A stretch of 28,181 bases of DNA from positions 72,997 through 101,177 of the forward strand of contig BMAT01012846.1 in the NCBI GenBank assembly GCA_019649035.1, read 5' to 3'. This document shows, one piece after another, positions 9,401-21,400 of this stretch. The notes under the pieces were generated by a model that worked only from the letters and a program-made list of their open reading frames with translations, searched no databases and had not been told where the DNA came from. The DNA comes from Elysia marginata (lineage: Eukaryota; Mollusca; Gastropoda; Plakobranchidae). The stretch's first letter is position 1, and each line of letters begins with the position of its first letter. The translations under genes and the position numbers were made by a program.

Positions 9401-12400
9401 AGAAGCCTAATAATTTTAGCCTCTCCGCTTGTATCGCTGTTCAATAGAATATTCTAAAACTCTGATAAAAATTATTTGAAAACATTTTCATTAATACTGA
9501 ACTATTTATTAAACTTACATAGAATGGGGGCATGGCGTTCTGGTTCATGATATACTGACCCATCAACGGAACTCCTGGGGGTAAATTGGGTGGAGCTTTG
9601 CCTGAAAGACAAAAAAAAGGTGTATAAAAACTTTTGGATTGTCTATAATTATAAAAACAAAGCTCACCTCTCAAACAGAAGAGCTTTAGAAGAACAATTT
9701 ATGCAGGTCGCTAATTTCAGTTGTTTCCAAAAAGTCTTCTTTAATAATATCTGAGAAAAATGTGAAGCAACAAGGGCCAATCAGGCTGGGACAGAAGGTC
9801 GTTTCGCATATATGACAACCCTTGATGCAGAAATGTTTGACAGCAAACATAATACATGAATGTTATTTTGTTTTAACATAACAAGCAACTGTAATGGGTT
9901 TATTGATATTAAAACAAAAGCTTTTATGTGATTCTCATGAACTGCACCAGCAGCACAAAATTACCACTTTGAGCATTGTTCACAACCAAATGACTTTGGC
10001 ACTCTAAATGTTTTCATCCGCAAAAAATTAATTCCTAAACCGTGAGTAAGCGTACTCAGCCTCCTAATATTCAAAGCTAGACTATGTGACACAACTTTCA
10101 CTCTGAAATACATTTTATTCAGCCATAAAGTCTAACATGGCATCACAGTTCACACCCATTATAACCTTTAGTGACAGGCTCATAAGATGAACTGTATATT
10201 AGAGATGAAAAATTTACCTCTTCAATCCAATAAAATTTTGTTTTTTAATACATCAATAGTAGTCTATATGTCAAAGAACTGACTTGTGCCTGATTTACCC
10301 TCGCCACCTCATATAAAATACTTGGGACAATAGATATGACATAAATCAAATAGGCGATAATTTGCCGAAAGATACTCAAGGCTCTGTATCCTAGGAAGTA
10401 GAAGTATATAAAAAAGGAGAGCAAAAATGTGTGGCACCTACTTGTTGAAGGCATTGATGCTATCCGAGATGTTGAGGTTACTGAAGCAGCGGTGGATGTG
10501 GATGAAATGGTGGATGTTCCTGACGAAAGTGATGCAGCTGTTGTTGTGGACGGCAGACTCAGGGAAGCTGACACTGAGGCTGTTGATGTGCTTGAATGGT
10601 CATACTGGGTGAAGAGCAAAACAATATTGCTTTTGTATACTCCCAACACAATTGGGCTCAAGCATATATAGCCCTGGGTGGTTTTTTAATCATTAAAACA
10701 TATAGATGGGTATATAATTATAATCTAATTGACAAATATCACACAAAATGTATGTCGTTAGACCCTGAGAAATCAAAGGATCATGAGAGGACTTTTCATA
10801 CTGGCTCAGGTACTGCGGAAGACAATCTTAGTCTTTACAACAATAAGAGACAAGCCGTTCGTAAATATTATCACCTATATGCCATTTTTCCCCTCAAAAT
10901 TTTAGGACAGTTTTGCATGAATGATACTGCCATATAGATTAAAACTAATATAAATACTGCACATGCTAGAAGTCTTACATATATGAAAAGCAATTTTATT
11001 TTTATAATATACAATTTTATTTTAAAATTAAAGACTAAACATGTTAGAAGACTTTTATAACAGTTTAAGCAATTTTGTTTGTATAATATACAATTTTATT
11101 TTAAAATTGAAGAGAATTCCTTAGCATTAAATCTTTTCTTTATCACTGAATCAATTTCTGATCAACTGAAAAAAGATCAGGGGACACGTAATCTTTCCAG
11201 CAGATTCTATTTCTTTTTTTTTTTTAATTGTCAATAGTGGTTAGGTATACAACTTTTGTCTTAGTCAAAAGGCAGAAAATAGAGGGTTTGCCAAAAAGGT
11301 AGCACCTGCAAACCAATCCATGAATGTAAGGGAAGATGCAGGGATATATGCAATAATCCTGTCTCTACTATTCATATCTCCCACCCGCTCTTTCACTAGT
11401 TTCAGTTTCATATCCAGGGGCAGCGTGGCGGAGTGGTAAGCGCGTCGGAATCGAGATCTGGAGGTCAAGGGTTTGATTCCAGACTATGCCATGTTGCAAT
11501 TGCCTTGGGAAAGCAATTTACCCTAACAATCCCCAGTCCACCCACCTGAAAAATGGGTACCCAGCTACAGGCTTCAAATGTACTGGTCTGCTGGGGCATT
11601 AGTGGCGCTGCTCTGTGACGACACAGTTACACTGAGTAACGAAGACAAATTTCCCGAAAGGGATTTAGATAGTGTAAAAAAATAATTAATCAAAAAAAAA
11701 AATACCTGTCTCTCCCTCTCACACCTTTTCTTTCGAGCCTGATAAATCATGAATTTTATTGTAAGGATAAGATCTTGATCTATTGCAGGGTTTAAGTTTA
11801 GATCATAAAGATGTCTATTAAAATGTATTGAAGCTAGGCTTAGCCTAGATTAGCTTGCCCAAAGCCTAAAACTCTTATGCGCCAGAGACAGTGCAGCTCT
11901 ATGTGTGAGTCCGTGAGGTCGGATTTATGTTCCAGCAAGACTAGCTCTCTCCCTCGTTATGATTAGGGTACATGTATAAAAAATCTATAAAGCAAAAAAA
12001 AATTTTTTTTTATTTAACTTTAAAATGATCAGATTTTGGTGCATATCCCAAGAATGATGAATTACTCAACCTATAAAAACAAAATTAGGCCGCTTTAGCC
12101 GTTTTCTGGACCTGCAGAGCTTGGCCAAAAAAAGAGGATTTTGAAAATCACTTAAAGGCAACAGTTTTGCATTTTAATTTAAGTGACAGAGAGCCCTTGG
12201 CAGGTGATCAAGCTGTTGAAAATTCTTTGCAACAACAATGAAACATTTTTTTCTGGTGTTGCCGTACACAAGCTCAGTGGCTCAACCCTGTCAATTACAC
12301 AAGAGGTTTATCTCACACAGAGCCCCCCAATACTAAGACTGAATAGAGGGTATGTAAAATACAGTATCTTCAAAAGAGCCAGAATAATTTGATTTTGGGT

Positions 12401-15400
12401 TAAAACCTAAAAATGGACATCCCTGATCTCAACTGTTCGAAAAAGATGACTAATTTTACTTTTTCTTTTGATTTTTATCTCCCAACAATATATAAATCAT
12501 TTTGCTACTTAGTGTCAAAAAAACCTAGGCCAGTTTACAACCTAAACAACAAAGGACTTTTGACATAGGTTATGAATAACCGGCAATGAGCAAGCTAATG
12601 GTCTTATCCAACAATTTAAGAAATTGAGGGAATGCAAAAAAGGTGAAAGGTAAGACCTATCCAAGAAGCTATTTGATAAATTACGTAATGATTTTTTGAA
12701 CATTACTTCATGGTAAATGGTTGCTCTGGATATAAAAAACCTGTCAAAAACCTCTTATGATTTTGGATAGTAAGAATCAATGAGTTTCGTGAAACTGGGT
12801 GTGTTCATAGTGAGACCCTGATCTGCCTAAAACCCTTTTCAGAGTATTTTTCACAAACATACATTAAATTAAAATACATATTTTTTTGTTGTCCCCATTT
12901 GCAATATTAAAGTTTAAAAACATCCCCATTTGCAATAGTTTAGTTTAAAAACTTTGTGTTACTTGCAACCAGGTGTGTCAGCAATTAGCTAGATCCATCA
13001 CTAGATGACAGATTTACTCGAACATTCAACTCCCCCACCCACACACCCACCTTAACATTGAGATCACAAGAGCTTATCTCTGATCATTTAACCCATTAAT
13101 ATATGCTTCTCTGATATTTACAGTTTCAATCATTATGAATCTATTTAAAGAGAATAACTCAATAAGCCAGAATGAAAAATAGCTGAACAGATTTTTTTTA
13201 AAAAAAAACAAGAAGCGAAAATTCTTACTTTGCAGAAAGTGATATATAATTCAAAATCATAGGCTTAGATAGATCTACTTTACTGCACCAAACTATCCAA
13301 AAGGACTGAGTAATCTACTCTATTATAGCTCTAGATATCTAAGTCTCATTCCATGCCAATCACCTGGTTTTATCCAGGCTCAAAGTTTCATAAAAATCAC
13401 CGACACCATTATAGTTCATCATTGCTTTGCTCTACTAGATTTAGATCTAAGTACACAATACAGATTACTACCCTCATTGTATCCTTTTTATCTTCAGTTT
13501 CAGGAATGCTATGATCTAAACCCGTTTGAGGTATTCTTGAATCTTCACCAATTTTTCAAACTGATGAAATTAAAGATTGTTTAAGAAAATTTGTAGCAAT
13601 ATATCTAGATACAGATCCTAGATCCAATCTAGTCTTGAAATGTGTAGAAGCAGTGAAAAGAAAGTGAAACTAGACCTTTTACTGAAGTGAAACAAAAGTG
13701 GATCTGGATAGATCTAGATATATCTAGATCTGCTATTTTTTGTAAACGTCTGAATATATAACTTGTTTCTATCACAATATTAGCAGTTAATCTGGTTCAA
13801 TCCCATAATAAACAATAACAAGTGCCCAATAAATAATTGAGGAATCACAGGCTTTCATTTACTCTAGACCTAGATTATAGAAGAACTCAGGTTTACAAAC
13901 ACATATCGGCCGCAAGCATTGTAATAGACGAACTCAATCTACCAATTGCAAAGAGCTACAGTAGCGAAAACAGGCCACGTCGATAGAGAATATTGTTCAT
14001 TAGAAATACCACAAATTCAACACATTTTGCAATATACTTAAAATTTATTCTTTGGATATTACCATTGACTACAAACAAAAACACTTCTATGGCCAGGAAT
14101 GCCACAAGACAAGACAAATCTAATAAATTCTTCATATCCGATAATAGATCAGGAATGTTTATGATTAACAGAACTAATAAGTTTAGTGACTCCAGATTTT
14201 GAGAAACAAACAACGATCGGTAGATAGGGCCTAAAACTGTGAATCTCACAATGAGATCAAGAATGGCAGGTCTGTAGTGAAGCTTGGAGCTATAAGTTAT
14301 AGATATAGTTCAAAGTTTAAGAGTATTGGGACTCTAAGGCCAAAAATCCTGCAATGAAGAAGGAAGCCTAACGGGTATATGCCTTCAAGATGAACATCTT
14401 GAACAACTTAATCAGACTTTGATTTGCTAATTTAAAAATAGCTTTATATACTAATAACTTCAACTAATAAAACAGAGACCAATTTACAGGAAAATCCTTC
14501 GAACTTTTAATCTGAATATTTAAGCATATCCTTTCTCATTAAAACTGGTAAAGAATACACGATTCAATAGCCATAAGAACCTTGGCTTTCTTACATGAAA
14601 CCATGACCTGTACATCTGAATTCAGAATAAAAACCCACAGCCAGACAAGCATTCACCGAATCTGAGAGATTTCTAGAAAATGTGCAAGCCTGCATTTTAT
14701 TTACTTTTTTTCTGCTTTTGAAAGATAAAAAAAGATGCCAATTAGGAACTCTGAAAATATTGAAAAACACATATCATGCTCAAATCATAACATGTTTGGA
14801 CAGAAAAAAACATTAAAAAGTTACTTACTTCAAGGATAAAAATAACTGATAATGTCCATTCCAGAACTCACAGCAAACATTTCACTGACCTTCCTAATTA
14901 CTCCCAGATATTCTGGACAAAGCAATTAAAATAAAAGAACTTACCTGAGAAGACTGATGGGTATCCAGTGAAGCAGTTTCTTTCAATGTCATTTTTGATA
15001 AGCTTTCTCCCAGCTTGTTGGCCAGAGATGAAGGCTGCAGAGTTGTTGCATTTCCACTGAAACCCTGTGAATTGTAATTTGTGTTGGTCTGTGAGGTGGA
15101 TGGCTTGAGTGACAAGCCCTGGGGAGGGGTGGGAAAGTTTACTCCAGTGCTTGAGTGAGTACTTGAACCAGACCCAGGTGGGTTGTCTCTGGTATTATAG
15201 GACCCGGCAGATGGTGACTGGTATGAGTTTGACTGGGCTGTGTAGGAGCTGCCCCCACCAGACTGAGTTGTTGCTGGGTACAAGGAGCTGCTGGGGCCAC
15301 CGGACTGATTGGATGAGGTGTAGTTGCTTGAAGGTGGATGAGATGGAAATGAGGAACTGCTACTGTTTTGGTAGCCAGAGAACTGGTTTTGTCCTCCAGA

Positions 15401-18400
15401 GGAATAGTTGTTAGGGGGTCCAGAGGAATACTGAGACTGGTGGTTGCCATGTGGCATGGGTGGATGGCTTGAGGAGCCAGATGAATATTGATTCTGGCCA
15501 GCCGAGTACTGGTTCTGAGCATTGTTGAACTGAGGTGGCTGGCTAGATGGAGGAGGAAACTGGCTGGAACCATGGTTGCTTCCAAACTGACTCTGTCCAC
15601 TTGAGGGGAACGCTGACTGACTGGCAGGATACTGTCCAGGGAACGGAGAGCTTTGTGGGGGCTGGGAACTGCTAGAATGATTATAAGTGGACTGGTTATG
15701 AGATAAGTTCGGATTCTTCTGGTGACTCGGGTAAGAACTTGAGGAATAGCCATTTGTTGAAGAAAAGTTTGATGTCCCCTCATTTTTGCTTTGAGCCAGC
15801 GATCCTGGATATAGAGATGAATTTCATGATACATAAGACAACGTATTAGAGATATCATTCAAATAAAAGTTGTTAATAAAGGACACCAGTATAACTTTGA
15901 ACCGTCTGATAGTAAATACCTTTCAGATATAATCTTGCTTGGTATTTGCTTGTGAGGCAATGACATGGAAAATTAACGTAACTGTTAGACTGCTTTCATT
16001 GACTTCAAATTTATACAGGCCATAAGATAAAGCTACTATTCCACTGGTTGATACATTAGTAACAATTTTGAGCCATTTATTACCTGACTTTAGCATAAGC
16101 GACAGACAATTAGTAAATCAAGGTTGAAAAGATGCTTGAAACTGGCTAACCTGTATTGAGATTCTGATTGGGTTGATTCACCCTCTGTGACATCATGGGA
16201 CTTTTTCGCTCCAGCTGCGAGGACGGGAAGGCAATTGAGTCAGGAGCACCCATCTGAAAATGTAGAGGTGTAAGCGGTTTGAAATTTGAACTTTTTTTTT
16301 CAGTTCTGAGTAGTTTTGTATACGGTCCAGGTAAAATAATAAGAGACATATAGGTTTACAAAATAGGGAATGAGATTAGAGGTAAAACAAGAGTAACGTC
16401 CCTTTTCCAGAAGACAACACTCCAAAATACTATAGTGGTTATTGTTATCTAGACCTAGATTGTATGGTAAGTTTCTTACTTTTATAAACGATTTGACATC
16501 TAGAACTTAAAAACTATAGAGCTAAATAAAAAGTTTATCTTCAAAATAAATCTGAGGCATAAATTTTAAAAGATTGTAATATTTGTATTCATAAGACAGT
16601 GGAGAGACACCGGGAAAGTTCCGCTACTCATGTTGAAATCTCATTCCCTATATGAGCCTATGGTAGTGATCCATTCCTGACCATTTACTCTCATCATAAC
16701 CATTAAACGCAATCAAAGCCAAATTAATTATACAAAGGAATCTCATGACAATGTATGAATTTGACTTTTGATACAGCATACTGCTAGAGAGATTGATATG
16801 GAGAAGAGAAATGAAAATATAATATTAAAATTACATTGATATACAGCCACAGCAAAACAACCAAAGATCATGTTTAGGCACGGTTTTGTATTAGGTATAA
16901 TGCAAACAAAGAGCAAAACCTTGTTTTGGTCTCTATCCAAACTTTGGGAGTCATTCTTTGGTGGCGATGTTGTGTACACAGAGTTGTGAAACACAGACGT
17001 GGAACGATTGCTCTGCTGCAATTCGATCGGTGATGGCACATTAGTGGATCCTGTGTTAGGTGATGACATCAAGCCTGACACCCTCGTTGTGTCCACTCCG
17101 GCTTTGCTGACAGTTTGAGCCTGATTCATATGGTTGGATATCACAGAAGGAGTCCTGCAAATTAAAAAATGATAACTTACAGCTCATTTACTGTTCATTT
17201 CTTTGTTGATTGTGCTAAGTTTTGGTACCCCACATTTCCCTTTTCATTACAACTTATACTTTTCTATGAACAAAGAGACGTTTTGCACTGGAATATTAAC
17301 TTTTTTCTTAAAAAAGAAAAATAATATATTAAGTAATATATCTTCTGACTAGGGTTAAACAGACAAATTTAAAATACAGGGCAAATAGGCTATTCAAGGA
17401 TAATTATGATCAGAAAAATAACTTCCCCAAGAATTAAAAATAAAAAAGCTTAATTTTTAAAAGACAACACCTAAATGGAGTATTTCTTAGCAGACTTACG
17501 CGTACCCATTAGATGTTGTGACATACGTGCTGGTCACAACAGAAGCATCATCATCAGCACCAAAGCCAAAAGAAGTGTTTGATTCTGAACCAAAATCAAT
17601 GCCAAACTGCAAGTCAAGTTGAGGATTGCGAGAAATGTGACCAGGCATTTCAACAGCTGAGGCAGGAATCTGGAGAATAATGAGAAAAAGGAAAGAAAAT
17701 GGAAAATTTTAAAAAAATCGATATTGATAGTGCCAATTTTTATTTTTACTTGTTTTAAAAAAACAATAATTTTGATGAAGTGAGTTACAAATGAAAGCAG
17801 TTTTTGCGAGAAAGAGGAAAGAACAGAGAAACTTAACACACCTATGTAACCATAACAAGTTTACCTTTGAAGGCGGAGGCAATTTTGACCTTTGGGGTTT
17901 GGGCCTTTGTTGCAAGCTGCTGCTCAGGTTAACCGGAGCACCCATATTATTTTGCTGTTGCTGCTGCTGCACAGAGGGTATCCGTGACTGAGCTGGCAGA
18001 TTTTGAGAGCCCATTCCTCCAATCTGTGACATGGCCTGAGACACAGACTGCGAAATCTGAGACATCTGAGTGATGCTTGACTGGGAGCCAGGCTGCGTCA
18101 GGGAAGGCAGGACACCAACACCTGGAGGGGAGGTACTCTGGGCTAGGGAGGACAGGCCCAGGGAGTCGGTCGCCGATTGCTGTGACATGCTTAGTGAATT
18201 CATCGACTGAGGGCCTCTAGTGGAGCTGCCAATCTAACACACAAAAAATAGACAAAAAATTTGAATGAATCCTTTTTCAAGATCATAAAGTTTCGGCATG
18301 GAGATAACAAAGGCATTACAAAAATTGCAATGCAAAGGGATTAAGTCTCAAGATAATATTTGTACAAATGGCAGTACCCACACGAGAACTCCCTGACGAC

Positions 18401-21400
18401 CCATTGGAGTGGAGGGTTAGTAAACTAGATAGTAACACTATTGACACTTGGGGGGAATCTAAAATGCATGGAACAAAAACAAAAAAAAAAAAATTGGTTA
18501 ACAAAGAAACAAATTGAAATAAGGTTAAAAACAAACACAAAATGGAAACTGATTATTAAAACCACAGCTAACCAACTGGGTCAGTTTAAAGATAACAGAC
18601 AAGGCACATGGGGAAAAAAGTAACCTCAGCAGAAAATGACGATCTACAGAAACTTCTGACATGTAAGGGAAAGCCAGAATTAAATAAGAAAAAAAAATGA
18701 AACCAAGCTCAGTAATAAATTTGTATTATCAGACAGAAACATTTACGTAAATTTTGACAATGCTAGTCCCTTAAATACCTTAGAAATTAAATATCAAGCA
18801 TATGGGATCACAAGGAAAAAAAAATTATTCAAGATAAGATACAAAGTCTGAAGCTGATAAAATCATGAAGCCATAAATAAAGAAAATTCTTTTGTTCCAC
18901 TGCAATAATTTGATAACGTACAATTTTTATGTAAATTTGCAGCATTTACTGACTTTCAAAAAAAAAGTTGAGTTAAAAACAGTGACTTACTCCAATGGTG
19001 TTTTTTATAGACTCTGTGGCTGCTTGATTGAATTGAGTGATATATGCGTCTCCACTGGGCTTGCTGTAATCAGGAGCTTTCGAAAACTTTGCGGACTCAA
19101 TAAACAAACTTCCAACATCAAGCCTGTGCGGAAAAAATAAAGAAATTAAATATATCACAAATTCTAAATTTAGAAAATAAATTTTTCTCTTAAAATAGGA
19201 AATAATATTAAAATTAGACACCAATGTTTATAACTGTGACGTAAAGTAGACCTTTTTACTTAGGGTTCTGAATAAAAAAACAGTTAACAGTGAATTCTTC
19301 ACAAATTTTCATTACCATCTGTTAGTTCAAACCTTTGTTGCAATAAAATAACAGATCCACATTTTTGTGGGAAAATAAAAGGATTAGGCCCACAGAGGAG
19401 ACTCAACACGCCAGACCATTTGCTTATAAAGACAGAAAAACAAATTCCTGTTTACCTTTGCCCCAAAGAGCTAGGTGGCTCAGAGATCACAGGCTCAGGC
19501 TCTGGAATTTTCATTGTTGAGGGTGTGAACACTTTGGTTTCATCCAACTGTGAACAAACAGAGAAAAACATGTACTTAAAATCTAAACAATTTCAATGAA
19601 GGGTTAATATTTCATAACTTCTTTCTCTAAGAAGAAAAAAATATAATAAATGAACCCAGCAATGATTTAAATACATTTGAACCTACCCAAGACAACCGTT
19701 AAAGATCAATGATAATTGTGGTAGAGATGGACAGGCCGGCGTGTTGGACAGCATGCTTATAAACCTGCAAATGCATTCCTTTTTGTTTCTGTCTTGATGC
19801 AGTGAACGATCTTTTGAGTTCACAATTGATTAATTTTAGCAAATTTAGCATTATTGATTACACCATAATATTTTTTTAACAGAGCGCCAATTCTGCCTTT
19901 TTTCATAATTGAAAATTTCTTATCCAAGATGTGGTTATCAAGATCAATTGCATCTGTAACGCCGCCTTTTTTGACAGACTTGATAAACTGATGACCAGTT
20001 GTCCATGATTGTCTCTTATCAACACTACTTAACTCTATCTTCTTTGTTGCGACAACAGCTACAGATTTGCCTACCCTTGAACCCAGGTAGGAGGAATTCA
20101 GCTGCCCAAAAAGGAGGGATTTCAAATTTTTGTGGGGGATTATACCGGACCAAAAAAAATATAGATCTAGATTCTATTCACATTTCTATAAAAGAGCTTT
20201 TTGACTGCGATGTATTTTTGTATGTCATACTTTACGCCTGACTTCACAGAAACTTCTGCATTCCCTTTGTCACAAAGCCCTCTTTCTCTGATGTGCATTC
20301 CAGTTTTGATTTTTTGGCAACTGACATGACCGTCACTTCATGTAGATATCTAGAGAGTCTAGATCTACAAATTACAGATTATACACATACTTAGACTAGA
20401 TAGATCTAGATTCGATCAAAAAGCTTTTCTAAAAAGTCTAGCACAAGTTTGTATATAGACTTAGATCTAACCCAGCCTGTGAAGAAACTAATCAGGTTAT
20501 GGATCTAGATCAGTTAGAATCTAGTTATCTAGATCTAAAATTGTGGCTCTAAATCTAGACTATGGTCACAATAGAGCCAAAAGGTCTTAAGAATCTGAGT
20601 GTCACTGAGAATATTTTAAACGTAGATCTAGATAATAACAGTAATCCAACAATGATTCCATGTCAACAGAGCTAAAACAGTAACAGTAGAAACAAATTTA
20701 AAGTTCAAGTTGATATTGAAAACGATGGTACTCAATTGGGAACAAGAAACAAAGTGATTAAAAAATCACAAAGCTAGACTAAGCCCCCCTGAGCCCACAC
20801 AGTCATACACAAATCATGAAATCTGTAGTAGTTTTACGTCCCCTAATCATGAAATCTTGATTGGCTGTAATGAATAAAAACAACATCAATAGCCAACTGT
20901 ATGGTCAGGCATTGACAGTCTTTGTGTCTTTGTCACTTAAATCTAGTGAGGTCAAGTAATAGTAGTACAAAAATAAACCACTGTCCCGATGTTAGCAAGT
21001 GATAGTACATTCTGGAAGTAAACAAAACAAAATATCAGGGAGTGTTCAACAAGCTGCGATTACATCTTCAGACGCCCAAAAATCAACAGGGACATGCCTG
21101 AGAAAAGGGATTTAAAGGGAGGATTTTATAAGCCATTGGGAAGCAGAACAATAGGCAGGTCTGTTTTTTATAGATGGACTGCAGGTTAACATTAAAGAAG
21201 GAGGAAGGACAGGCTCGCTTTTGACCTATATGTGCATCAGTTTCACTGGGGCTATCCACCTGGTCGCTGTTAGCCATTTTGTTTGTCAGTTAACATCCCA
21301 AGTAAACAAATAAAAGCGTAAAGTAAGGAGGTGTGGGGGACAGGGAACGGGGGGAAGGTCGGAGTTCTGGACTGGACAGCTAGTTTGTTCTTGTACAGTT

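Larger units (their letters stand above)
10605..14944 (-). other. Longest intron (4.3 kb) with SINE, tandem repeats and AGATCT clusters
   Basis: Donor GTAAGT at 14944. Holds an AT-rich tandem duplication (10961-11112), a tRNA-derived SINE (11419-11703), a small tandem repeat (12893-12953) and a cluster of AGATCTAGATCT-like motifs (13264-13880). The remaining open frames are AT-rich and unsupported. A missed in-phase small exon is possible. Confidence 0.7.

Noticed and set aside
10596-10937. 113-codon plus-strand frame
   Set aside because: It overlaps the edge of exon 10604-10442 on the opposite strand and continues into AT-rich intron. No start context or domain.
11419-11494. A functional tRNA gene
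   Set aside because: A and B boxes are present, but the arms do not close into a full cloverleaf, the B box has a change, and a SINE body with A tail follows.
13956-14249. 97-codon minus-strand and 69-codon plus-strand overlapping frames
   Set aside because: AT-rich hydrophobic translation inside an intron, no recognisable motif, and both strands open in the same place as expected by chance.
15139-15858. 239-codon open frame on the minus strand
   Set aside because: It overlaps the large prion-like exon in another frame. The composition (His/Pro/Leu/Thr-rich) is that of a shifted read of Q/S/G/Y codons, and it crosses the acceptor at 15805.
18370-18430. Possible microexon encoding NGSSGSSRV
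   Set aside because: No acceptor/donor pair preserves the phase 0 to phase 0 join between 18991 and 18233. The good TTTACTAAC fits a branch point better.
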